In this document: positions 7,808 to 15,584 of the stretch, in pieces
Position numbering within the stretch: position 1 is the first letter of the stretch
Layout of the letters: every line of letters begins with the position of its first letter
Assembly (NCBI GenBank): GCA_035317605.1
Contig: DATHGT010000358.1
Span: 1-25,876, forward strand
Origin: DATHGT01 sp035317605
GTDB lineage: Bacteria; Methylomirabilota; Methylomirabilia; Rokubacteriales; CSP1-6
Reading direction: 5' to 3'
DNA length: 25,876 bases
The notes under the pieces: generated by a model
What the model saw: only the letters and a program-made list of their open reading frames with translations
The model's database searches: none
What the model was told of the DNA's origin: nothing
Program-made: the position numbers and the translations under genes

Positions 7808-8308
7808 ATGGCAGGACGACCTGCGGCAAGGCTCACGGACAACGTGGCGCACCCCCTTCCTCCCGTGTTGGGGGCCGGGCCGGGAAGCCCCACCGTGCTG
7901 ATTGGAAGCTTGCCCGCCTGGCGTGGTGTCCCGGCGGCGGCCGCGGCGGCTCTGCAAGCGGCCAAGCAGGTGTCGGACACGGCCATCAAGGTCGCGGAGG
8001 CGGCCACCATCGCGGCCGCCGGAACGCCGGGGGCGCCCGCTGCGAAGGCCGCGGAGGAAGCGACCAAGGCCGCCTGCGCCGCCCAGATGGGAGCCATGGT
8101 CATGAGCATGTCGGGAGGCGCCGACATCCACACCTGCGCCACACCCTTGCCGCTTCCCCCACACGGCCCGGGCGTCGTGATCGACGGCTCTCAGACGGTC
8201 TTGATCAACGGCTTACAGGCGTGCCGCATGGGCGACACGATCCTGGAACCGGTGGGCCCGCCCAACAAGATCGTCAAGGGCGAAGTCACCGTGCTCGTCG
8301 GCGGATGA
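7808..8308 (+). CDS. PAAR spike-tip protein (Afp10-like)
   Basis: A 166-residue PAAR-type protein. The first half starts with GRPAARLTD and SPTVLIGSLPAWRG. The second half carries the PAAR repeats with GGADIHTC, HGPGVVIDGSQTVLINGLQACRMGD and VGPPNKIVKGEVTVLVGG. His and Cys residues in HTC and ACRMGD are candidate zinc ligands, as in known PAAR cones that sharpen the spike. Between the halves (residues about 40-92) is an Ala-rich helical insert with AAKQVSDTAIKVAEAAT and AAKAAEEATKAA; I recall similar inserts in other eCIS PAAR proteins, so it is probably a family trait. No C-terminal toxin extension is present. It sits in the usual place between the spike and gp25 genes. Confidence 0.92.
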   Translation: MAGRPAARLTDNVAHPLPPVLGAGPGSPTVLIGSLPAWRGVPAAAAAALQAAKQVSDTAIKVAEAATIAAAGTPGAPAAKAAEEATKAACAAQMGAMVMSMSGGADIHTCATPLPLPPHGPGVVIDGSQTVLINGLQACRMGDTILEPVGPPNKIVKGEVTVLVGG

Positions 8309-8321
8309 AGGGGAGCAAGGG

Positions 8322-8735
8322 ATGGCCGAGTTCCTGGGTCGGGGGTGGGGCTTTCCGGTCGCGACGGATCCGGTCGCGACGGACGCGAACGCGCGACACT
8401 TCGCCGTCGCGGAGTACGAAGCGAGCGTCGAGCAGGCCATTCGGATCGTGCTGTCGACGGCGCTCGGCGAGCGCGTCATGCGTCCCGACTTCGGGTGCGC
8501 GATCCACGAGCTCGTCTTCGCCCCGAACAGCGCGACCACCCGGGGGATGGCCGAGCACTATGTCCGAGAGGCTCTGCTGCGCTGGGAGCCGCGCGTCGAG
8601 GTGCTCGAGGTGACGGCGGTGGGATCGGACGAGCCGGAGGAAGTCCTGTTGATCGGGATCCACTACCGCGTGCGAATGACGGACAGCCGTTTCAACCTGG
8701 TGTACCCGTTCTATCTCGACCGGGCGGCCCCGTGA
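8322..8735 (+). CDS. gp25-like baseplate wedge protein (Afp9-like)
   Basis: A 137-residue GPW/gp25 family protein. Marks are GRGWGFPV near the start, YEASVEQAIRIVLSTALGERVMRPDFGCAIHELVF (the conserved E-R-x-M-x-P-x-F-G motif), a helix AEHYVREALLRWEPRVEV and FNLVYPFYL at the end. Gp25 links baseplate wedges to the sheath and starts sheath polymerisation. The start at 8322 has AAGGGGAGCAAGGG upstream. The stop overlaps the GTG start of the next gene (GTGA at 8732), a sign of coupled translation of the wedge subunits. Confidence 0.94.
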   Translation: MAEFLGRGWGFPVATDPVATDANARHFAVAEYEASVEQAIRIVLSTALGERVMRPDFGCAIHELVFAPNSATTRGMAEHYVREALLRWEPRVEVLEVTAVGSDEPEEVLLIGIHYRVRMTDSRFNLVYPFYLDRAAP

Positions 8736-11683
8736 ACAGGCTCGACGCCCCGAAGCTCGACAACCGGTCGGCCCAGGACATCTTCGAGGAGGTCGAGGGG
8801 CATGTCCGGCAGCGCCTGTCCGTGAACGCGCGCCGCGACGATCGGATGGCCGAGGCGCTGCTGCGCGTGTTCGCCCGGTACTGCGAGGTCATCATCCAGC
8901 GCCTGAACCGGGTGCCGGAAAAGACCTATCGGGTGTTTCTGGACACGCTCGATCTCTCTCGCCTGCCCCCGCTGCCGGCTCGAGTCCCGCTGACGTTCAG
9001 CCTGGTGAAGAAGCTGCCGGAGGGGGCGGGGACCGTGATCGTGCCCGCGCGCACGAAGGTCGCCGGCGCGCCGGCGCCGGGCGGCGACGCCCCCGTGGTC
9101 TTCGAGACGACGCGTGAGATCGCGCTGACCGACATCACTCTGGAGAAGGTCGCGGCGCTCGACCCGCATTCCGACCGCTGGTCGGACAAGAGCGTGCTCG
9201 CCAGCCGGGAAGGCGGAGGGGGCGAGTTCGTGTTCCTGGCCCGGACGCCCGTGGTCCACGAGTTCTATCTCCGCCACGACGCGATCTTCGGCATTCCCGG
9301 CATATCCCGACTGCGTATCAGGCTGGACGTGTCCGATGGAGCCGGCCCGGCGCGCGGACCGCTCGACGTCGAATGGCGCATTCCCGCCCCTAAAGGCGAC
9401 ATCGTGCTCACACCATTGCAGGATTCGACCTCGGGATTCACGCAGGCCGGCGACGTGGTCTTCGCCCCTCCGGCCGAATGGCCCGAGCACGAGCCCTTCG
9501 GTCGCCCGGGGCGCTGGCTGGCGTGCCAGCTGAGGCAGCCGCTGCCCGTCGACCACGGCGCCCGGGACGCCACGCGTCGTTCCGATCGGCCGACCATTCG
9601 TGCCGTCGCCGTGTCGGCCCGGTGGCAGCTGGAAGAGAGTCCCGTCTCCGCCGCCTATGCGACGGCGGGGGCTCTCGATCTGACGCGCGACTTCTATCCC
9701 TTTGGCGATCATCCCCGTTTCAACGACGTGTTCTACGTGGCCAGCGACGCGTTCGGCAATCCCGGGAGCAGCGTCGCGCTCAACGTGAGGTTGACCAACC
9801 CTGCGTCCGGACTCGGCAACCCCTCATTACCGCGGGTGACCAAGGCCGGGCAGCCCGTGGTCAAGTGGGAGTATTGGGACGGCCGCCATTGGGCGGATCT
9901 GGTGGTTCGCGACGAGACCGGGGCCTTGACCGAGAACGGGCAGGTGTCGTTCACGGTACCCGCGTCGATGAGGATCGGCTCGGTCAACGGAGAGGAGCGC
10001 TTCTGGGTGCGCGCGCGCCTCGTCGGCGGGGACTACGGTCTCGACGAGCGGCTGGAATTCTCCGAGACCGGAAGCTTCCGGCGCATCCCGTCGACGCTGG
10101 CGCCGCCGTCGATCCAAGCCATCAGCGTGTCCTCCGTGTTGAGTGCGGGTCCCTCCGCGCCCGAGATGATCGTGACCCACAACAACCTCGTGCTCGACGA
10201 GGTCGCGATCGGTCGGGACTTTGCGCCCTTTCAGCAGGCACGCGAGTCGCGCCCGGCGTTGTACCTGGGTTTCCGGTTTCCCGGTGACGGCATGACGGAC
10301 GCGCGGTGGGACGCGGCGCTGGCCGGGCGCCCGATCGACCTCTACTGTCACGTGCGGGTCCCTCCCACGGGCCCTGCCTATCTCACCGATGCCGCTGGTC
10401 GAGGGCCGCGTCTGACGTGGCAGTACTGGAATGGCCGCGAGTGGCTGGATGCCACGGTGAGCGATACCACCGCGGCCTTGACGGTGCCCGGCGTGGTGAC
10501 CATCCGGGCGGGCAAGGACGCCATGCCCTGGCTGCAGACGACGCTCGGCCGCGATCTCTATTGGGTGCGCGTGCTGTGGTCGGGGGGCGAGTTCGGCGGC
10601 TCTCCGGAGATGACCCGGATGGCGCTGAACACGGTGATGGCCACCCAGACGTTGACCCTGGAGAACGAGCTGCTGGGATCGAGCAACGGCAAGCCCGGCC
10701 AGACGTTTCACACCGCGCGAACGCCGGTGCTGGCCGAGTTCCATCTGGAGGTCAGGGAAGGGGAGGCAGCGGACGGAGAGGCGTGGGTGCCCTGGCAGGA
10801 GGTGGACAGCTGGTCGTCGTCCACGCACGACGATCGACACTTCGTGGTGAATCGCGAAACGGGGGAGATCACCTTCGGCGACAACGTGCACGGACGGGTC
10901 CCGCCGCGGGGGACCAACAACGTGCGCCTGCCGCGATATCAAACCGGGGGCGGCGCGGGCGGCAACAGGCCGCCGGGCACGATCGGCCAGCTGCGGACGA
11001 CGGTGCCGTACGTCGACGCGGCGGTCAACCTGGAGGCGGCGGTCGGGGGACAGGACGCGGAAGACTGGGAGTCCCTGGCCGAGCGCGGATCTCGCTCGCT
11101 GCGCCATCGGGATCGGGCCGTGACGGCCGAGGACTACGAGGACCTGGCCAAGCTCGCCTCCCCGCGGGTCGCCCTGGCGAAGTGCTATGGGTGTGAGGAC
11201 GCGGCGGGCGATTCCTTCGACGGAACCCTGCGGCCGGGAACGGTGAGCGTCGTCGTGGTGCCTCGCGATCCCGAGGCCCGGCCACGGCCGAGCCTCGAGC
11301 TGCTGCGCCGCGTCCGCGATTTTCTCGACGAGCGCTCCGCTCCGGAGGTGAGTCTCGTCGTGCTGGCCCCCCGGTACGTTCGGGTCTGCGTCGAGGCCGA
11401 TGTCGTGGCCCGAGAGGTGTCCGGCGGCGGCGGCGTGCAGGTCCGTTGCGAGGCACGGCTGGCCCAATTCCTTCACCCGGTGACGGGCGGCGAGCAGGGC
11501 CGTGGCTGGAGGATCGGCGACGTCCCCCACGAGTCGGACCTGTACGCCCAGCTGGAAGACGTGGACGGTGTGGGCTACGTCCGGTCGCTGCGGTTTCGCC
11601 TGGAGGAGGAGGAGCCGAGAACGCTCGAGACCCAGCGCTTCGTGATCTCGTCAGGAGAGCATCGGATCCAGCTCGAGAGCTGA
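8732..11683 (+). CDS. large baseplate wedge protein (gpJ/gp6-like, Afp11-like)
   Basis: A 983-residue putative baseplate assembly protein. The GTG start at 8732 overlaps the gp25 stop and begins NRLDAPKLDNRSAQDIFEEVE, the normal opening; the in-frame open stretch before it is a shadow of gp25. The N-terminal helical part (1-90) precedes a long beta-rich middle with two copies of a domain starting WEYWDGRHW (about 377) and WQYWNGREW (about 562). The C-terminal part has ITFGDNVHGRVPPRGTNNV, the gpJ signature RSLRHRDRAVTAEDYEDLAKLASP, GTVSVVVVPRD and a final FVISSGEH. Gp6-like proteins dimerise to form the iris ring of the baseplate around the hub. It is longer than a simple gpJ because of the duplicated middle. 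Confidence 0.93.
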   Translation: MNRLDAPKLDNRSAQDIFEEVEGHVRQRLSVNARRDDRMAEALLRVFARYCEVIIQRLNRVPEKTYRVFLDTLDLSRLPPLPARVPLTFSLVKKLPEGAGTVIVPARTKVAGAPAPGGDAPVVFETTREIALTDITLEKVAALDPHSDRWSDKSVLASREGGGGEFVFLARTPVVHEFYLRHDAIFGIPGISRLRIRLDVSDGAGPARGPLDVEWRIPAPKGDIVLTPLQDSTSGFTQAGDVVFAPPAEWPEHEPFGRPGRWLACQLRQPLPVDHGARDATRRSDRPTIRAVAVSARWQLEESPVSAAYATAGALDLTRDFYPFGDHPRFNDVFYVASDAFGNPGSSVALNVRLTNPASGLGNPSLPRVTKAGQPVVKWEYWDGRHWADLVVRDETGALTENGQVSFTVPASMRIGSVNGEERFWVRARLVGGDYGLDERLEFSETGSFRRIPSTLAPPSIQAISVSSVLSAGPSAPEMIVTHNNLVLDEVAIGRDFAPFQQARESRPALYLGFRFPGDGMTDARWDAALAGRPIDLYCHVRVPPTGPAYLTDAAGRGPRLTWQYWNGREWLDATVSDTTAALTVPGVVTIRAGKDAMPWLQTTLGRDLYWVRVLWSGGEFGGSPEMTRMALNTVMATQTLTLENELLGSSNGKPGQTFHTARTPVLAEFHLEVREGEAADGEAWVPWQEVDSWSSSTHDDRHFVVNRETGEITFGDNVHGRVPPRGTNNVRLPRYQTGGGAGGNRPPGTIGQLRTTVPYVDAAVNLEAAVGGQDAEDWESLAERGSRSLRHRDRAVTAEDYEDLAKLASPRVALAKCYGCEDAAGDSFDGTLRPGTVSVVVVPRDPEARPRPSLELLRRVRDFLDERSAPEVSLVVLAPRYVRVCVEADVVAREVSGGGGVQVRCEARLAQFLHPVTGGEQGRGWRIGDVPHESDLYAQLEDVDGVGYVRSLRFRLEEEEPRTLETQRFVISSGEHRIQLES

Positions 11684-11701
11684 TCCGAACCGCTGACCCC
11701 C

Positions 11702-13546
11702 ATGCCCCTGAACGTCCCGAACCTCGACGACCGGACCTACGGCGATCTGGTCGAGGAAGCCCTGGCGATGCTGCCGCGCTATGCGCCGGGCTGGACGGAC
11801 CACAATCCATCGGATCCCGGCATCACCATCATCGAGCTGCTGGCGTACTTCGCCGAGCATTTCATCTACCGGCTCAACCGGGTCACGACGGAAACCAGAC
11901 TCCGCTTCCTGCAGCTGCTGGTCGGCGTGGGAGCGCATGGCGCGAGCGGCTGGGCCGCGCTGTCCGCCGAGGACATCGATCGGCACCTGCGGCAGGCCGT
12001 GCGCGATCTCCGGCGACCCGAGCGGGCCGTGACCGCGGAGGACTATGACGCGCTGGCCCGGGACGCCACGGCGAAGAACCAGGAAGAAAACCGACGGATC
12101 ATCAGGGCGCAGTCCTTCGTGCGCCGAAACTTGGAGCTGGCGGACGACGCCGGCCGGGAGGCGGACGCCCCCGGCCACGTCAGCATCGTCTCCGTGCCGG
12201 CGGAGAGAACGCCTCCGGACGCCGTCGCGGCGTTGATCGCCCAGGTGCGCGAGTATCTCGAGCCCCGGCGGTTGCTCGCCACGAGACTGCACGTGGTGGA
12301 ACCGTTCTATCTGTGGATCAGGCTCGGCGCGCGGCTGCATATGCGAGTCGACGCCACCGAGGAGCAGCGCGCGACGTCGCGGGAAACGGCGGTCGCGACC
12401 CTGCAGAAGTTCGGGAGCCCGTGGTCCGGCGGTGGGCGCGAGAGCGGTGGATCCGACGGGGACGGCTGGCCGTTCGGTCGCGCGTTGTACCTGTCCGAGG
12501 TCTACGAGCAGCTGGAGGGGATCCCCGGCGTCGACTATGTGGACGACCTCGACGTGATCGAGCTGTCGGTCCGCGGCGGGGCGTCCGACGATCGCACGCC
12601 GATCGGCATCAAGGTGGGCGGCTCGACGGTCGGGGTCGATTCGTGGCTGAGCGCGCGCCGCGAGCATGGCCGTGACCGGGTGCTGGTCGATTCGGCCGGG
12701 AAAATGATCGGCATCGCGTTGAAGCCGTACGAGCTGGTCCGCATCGCCTCGCGGGTCGAGGATGTTTCGATCGCCGAGAGCGCGCGGGGAGTCTCCGGAG
12801 TCGAGCCGGCGCGCCGGGCCGCGAACGACACGCGCCTGGTCCCCGTGCATCCGGCCGATCGCGCGGAGCACCTGGGCGGCGGCCCCGATCGGTCGGCGGG
12901 CGCCGCCGCGCGGCCGCCCGGCGGTCGCCTGGCGCGGCGCGGGATGGCGAGGGAACGATTGCTGGCCCAGCTGCCCGGCGTGTATCACGCGTCGGCGGCG
13001 CTGCGTCAGCTGCTGGGCGCGTTTGAGACTATACTCTGTGAGCCTCATGAGAGGGCGCTGGAAGAGCAGATCGCCCGGATCGCCATGGTGTTCGACGTCA
13101 CAGGGCAGGAACTGCCGGTATGGTTGTCGGAACGCCGCGACGCGTTGCTGCCGTGGCTGGCGCAGTGGGTGGCCTTGAGCGGCCCCGGTGCCCTCACCCT
13201 CGAGGGGCGGCGCCGGCTCATCGGTCAGATCGTGCCGCTGTACGCGTGGCGGGGGACGGGGCGCTCCGTGACGGACCTTCTCACACTCTACTTGCCCGAC
13301 GGCGCCGACGTCGGCGTCGAGGACGGACAGTTCCGGGGGCTGGTGCTGGGCCAGGCCCGGGCCGGCGTGGATGCCTGGCTCGCCGAGGACCGGCCCTTCT
13401 GGTTCAAGGTGACGATCCGGATGCCGGACGCCGCCGGCGGTCGGACCGACTGGCGGGAGCGGATCCGGCAGGTCATCGACCTGGCCAAGCCGGCCCACAC
13501 GACGTACGATCTCGAACTGGTTGCGTCGCAAACCGATATGTTGTGA
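11702..13546 (+). CDS. second gpJ-like baseplate protein fused to a gpI-like tail domain
   Basis: A 614-residue protein with two parts. Residues 1 to about 380 are a second gpJ/gp6-like wedge: VPNLDDRTYGDLVEEA, WTDHNPSDPGITIIELLAYFAEHFIYRLNRV and RRPERAVTAEDYDALARDA. After an Arg/Gly/Ala linker (about 385-414), residues 415-614 form a phage tail protein domain of the P2 gpI/TIGR02242 type: LLAQLPGVYHAS, LRQLLGAFETILCEPHERALEEQI, LPWLAQWVALSGPG and RRRLIGQIVPLYAWRGTGRSV. Gp6- and gpI-type proteins commonly come from separate genes, so this looks like a fusion. An in-frame ATG at 12944 lies exactly at the domain border and could give a separate 200-residue product, although no strong ribosome site precedes it. 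The fused domain probably links wedge and fibre. Confidence 0.88.
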   Translation: MPLNVPNLDDRTYGDLVEEALAMLPRYAPGWTDHNPSDPGITIIELLAYFAEHFIYRLNRVTTETRLRFLQLLVGVGAHGASGWAALSAEDIDRHLRQAVRDLRRPERAVTAEDYDALARDATAKNQEENRRIIRAQSFVRRNLELADDAGREADAPGHVSIVSVPAERTPPDAVAALIAQVREYLEPRRLLATRLHVVEPFYLWIRLGARLHMRVDATEEQRATSRETAVATLQKFGSPWSGGGRESGGSDGDGWPFGRALYLSEVYEQLEGIPGVDYVDDLDVIELSVRGGASDDRTPIGIKVGGSTVGVDSWLSARREHGRDRVLVDSAGKMIGIALKPYELVRIASRVEDVSIAESARGVSGVEPARRAANDTRLVPVHPADRAEHLGGGPDRSAGAAARPPGGRLARRGMARERLLAQLPGVYHASAALRQLLGAFETILCEPHERALEEQIARIAMVFDVTGQELPVWLSERRDALLPWLAQWVALSGPGALTLEGRRRLIGQIVPLYAWRGTGRSVTDLLTLYLPDGADVGVEDGQFRGLVLGQARAGVDAWLAEDRPFWFKVTIRMPDAAGGRTDWRERIRQVIDLAKPAHTTYDLELVASQTDML

Positions 13547-13607
13547 GAGGGACGAGGGCGATGCGAGCCTCGAAGGTGACGGCGACGAGCCTGCGCAGAG
13601 GGAGACG

Positions 13608-14585
13608 ATGAACGCAATCAGGGTGCCCGTCGGACAGCGGCCCACGTACTACGACGGCCAGCTCCTGCTGGCCAAGGATTTCCTCGCCGAGCAGGAGTAC
13701 CACGTACGCGCGCGCCAGAACCTCAACCGGCTCTATCTGGACTGGGGCGTCGTGCGGGGGCTCGCGGTGACGCGCGCCCAGGACCGATCCGTGCGCGTCG
13801 AGGCGGGCGCCGCGATCGACGACAAGGGCAACGACCTCCGGGTGGACGAGTCGCACGTGATCGACCTGAGCGAGTTTCGGGCCCGCGACCGGATCCACGT
13901 CTGCCTGGCCTACGAGGAGACGCCGGCGGGCGGCAAGGACGCCAACCGCGTGGACTGTTTCGCCGTCCTGACCGCGGGCCGCGAGTCGAGCGGTCTGGTG
14001 CTCGCGACCGTCGCCCTGGACGACCAGGGCAAGGTCGACGAAGCGGCCATCGACTACGCGCAGACGAAATACGCGCGGCTGGCCGAGGGCTCGATCGCCG
14101 CGGCCCAGCTCCACGGGAACCTCCGGCGGGGCTGGTTCAGATCGCCCTTCCGGCCCGAGGCGATGGTGGAGGGCCCGGAACAGGGAACCGAGGCGGGGCT
14201 GCCGGCCTTCCGGGTCGGGGCCACGGAAGCCCTGTCACCCGACCCCCGGGAGGCGGGCGATCGAGACCGGGGCGCGGCCGGCACCATGGCCATTCCCATT
14301 CCACCGAGTGTCGGCCACGTCTTTCAGTTCTCCATCGCCGGCAACGAAAACAAGGGGGAAATCTCCCTCTTGCTGATGCGCGGAGGATGGGACCCGAGGA
14401 CGCGAAAGCACATCAGGGACGTTCTCGTCGAGCAGAAGATCGTCCGCAAGGAACCGTATTACGAGACCTGGGCCATCAGCGCCGGGAACACCGAGCTGAA
14501 TCCCGAGCACCACACGCTGGCGCTCTGGCTGAAGGGGACCCGGCGGACCTCCGTGTCGTTGGTGGCCGTCGAGTTCGGCTACTGA
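13608..14585 (+). CDS. eCIS fibre- or baseplate-associated protein
   Basis: A 325-residue protein and the last structural gene of the operon. The start at 13608 is chosen because GAGGGAG lies 4-10 bases upstream and the conserved opening follows at once (RPTYYDGQLLLAKDFLAEQEY, then LNRLYLDWGVVRGLAV). A longer reading from 13521 would overlap the previous gene. The N-terminal part resembles proteins with a YFDGQLL.A.DF..EQ...R...HN...GWGVV.GL motif that accompany eCIS and related tail loci. A beta-rich region follows (VRVEAGAAIDDKGNDL). Residues about 200-225 are charged and flexible, and the C-terminal third (about 226-325) looks like a separate beta domain. No trimeric fibre repeat or sugar-binding motif is recognised. 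A position at the baseplate rim is inferred from gene order. Confidence 0.75.
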   Translation: MNAIRVPVGQRPTYYDGQLLLAKDFLAEQEYHVRARQNLNRLYLDWGVVRGLAVTRAQDRSVRVEAGAAIDDKGNDLRVDESHVIDLSEFRARDRIHVCLAYEETPAGGKDANRVDCFAVLTAGRESSGLVLATVALDDQGKVDEAAIDYAQTKYARLAEGSIAAAQLHGNLRRGWFRSPFRPEAMVEGPEQGTEAGLPAFRVGATEALSPDPREAGDRDRGAAGTMAIPIPPSVGHVFQFSIAGNENKGEISLLLMRGGWDPRTRKHIRDVLVEQKIVRKEPYYETWAISAGNTELNPEHHTLALWLKGTRRTSVSLVAVEFGY

Positions 14586-14607
14586 GGAGCCGTTCGAGCG
14601 CGCACCC

Positions 14608-15579
14608 ATGAGTATTCAGCGCGGGACGCGGTTGCAGCACTACGTCATCGAGGACCTCATCGCCCAGGGCGGGATGGGCAGCGTCTGGCGCGCCCGCGAC
14701 ACCCGACAGAACCAGGTCGTGGCGATCAAGGCGGTGGCCAACGATCTGATCTCGGACCCGGAATTCCGGATCAGGATTCGGGACGAGGCGCGCCGGCACC
14801 AGCGGCTGCAACACCCCAACATCGTCCCCGTTCCCGACGTGTTCGCCGAGGGCGGCGCCCTCTGCATCGTGATGAAGCTGATCGAGGGCGCGTCGCTCGC
14901 CAAGATGCTCGAGGACCGGCCCGCCCACCGCCTGAACGTCGAGGAAGCGATCGGCATCGTCAAGGACGTGTTGCGGGCGCTCGATTACGCCCACCGGCAT
15001 GGCATCGTGCATCGAGACGTGAAGCCCTCCAACGTCCTCGTGGATCACGGCGGGGGCGTCTGGCTGTTCGATTTCGGCATCGCCATCGCCATGGGGGAGC
15101 AGCGCCGAACCCGGACGGGCGTCACCATCGGGACCCTGGCCTACATGAGTCCCGAGCAGATCACCCATCCCAGAACCATCGATCACCGGAGCGACGTGTA
15201 CAGCGTGGGCTGTCTCCTCTACGAGCTCCTGACCGGACGCCCGCCGTTCCTGAAGAACGAGGACGGGGTGGCCAACACCGACTTCGCCCTCCAGCAGGCG
15301 CACGTCAAGATGCAGCCCGCGAGTCCCCGACGGCGCGTGCCCAGCATTCCGCCCGATCTCGACGAGATCATCATGAACGCGCTGGCCAAGAACCCGGACG
15401 ACCGGATTCCCGGATGTCAGGAATTCGTGAGGCTCCTGGATCAGGTCGGGCAACCGGTGAACGACGGCGCCGGCGCCCCTCCGGCCGACGCGTCCGCGCG
15501 CCGCAAGCGGGTCGTCGCCGGCGTGGTCATCGCTGCCGCCGTGGTCCTGTTGTTGGTCCTCTGGTACCTGGCGCGCTGA
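14608..15579 (+). CDS. membrane-anchored Ser/Thr protein kinase (Hanks type)
   Basis: A 323-residue kinase. The Gly-rich loop is AQGGMGSVW (19-27), the ATP-binding lysine is K41 in VAIK, the helix-C glutamate is probably E60, the catalytic loop is HRDVKPSN (135-142), DFG is at 155-157, and the activation segment TIGTLAYMSPEQ (173-184) has Thr residues that could be self-phosphorylated. All key residues are present, so it should be active. After a short linker, RRKR and one hydrophobic helix (302-321) end the protein, leaving no outer sensor domain. It lies 22 bases after the fibre-type gene on the same strand and is probably co-transcribed with the eCIS operon. The convergent gene encodes an FHA protein, a likely reader of phosphothreonine. 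Confidence 0.95.
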   Translation: MSIQRGTRLQHYVIEDLIAQGGMGSVWRARDTRQNQVVAIKAVANDLISDPEFRIRIRDEARRHQRLQHPNIVPVPDVFAEGGALCIVMKLIEGASLAKMLEDRPAHRLNVEEAIGIVKDVLRALDYAHRHGIVHRDVKPSNVLVDHGGGVWLFDFGIAIAMGEQRRTRTGVTIGTLAYMSPEQITHPRTIDHRSDVYSVGCLLYELLTGRPPFLKNEDGVANTDFALQQAHVKMQPASPRRRVPSIPPDLDEIIMNALAKNPDDRIPGCQEFVRLLDQVGQPVNDGAGAPPADASARRKRVVAGVVIAAAVVLLLVLWYLAR

Positions 15580-15584
15580 CCCGG

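Noticed and set aside
13030..13035. TATACT inside the gpJ/gpI fusion gene as an internal promoter
   Set aside because: It is a good -10 by sequence but lies in coding DNA without a -35 box, and about 570 bases before the next start.
11651..13645. 664-codon minus-strand open frame
   Set aside because: It lies antisense to the clear gpJ/gpI fusion gene and has no recognisable domain.
1..14585. Type VI secretion system or complete prophage
   Set aside because: There are no TssJLM membrane-complex genes, and no capsid, terminase, portal or lysis genes. The LysM adaptor, DUF6760-like protein and gene order match eCIS.
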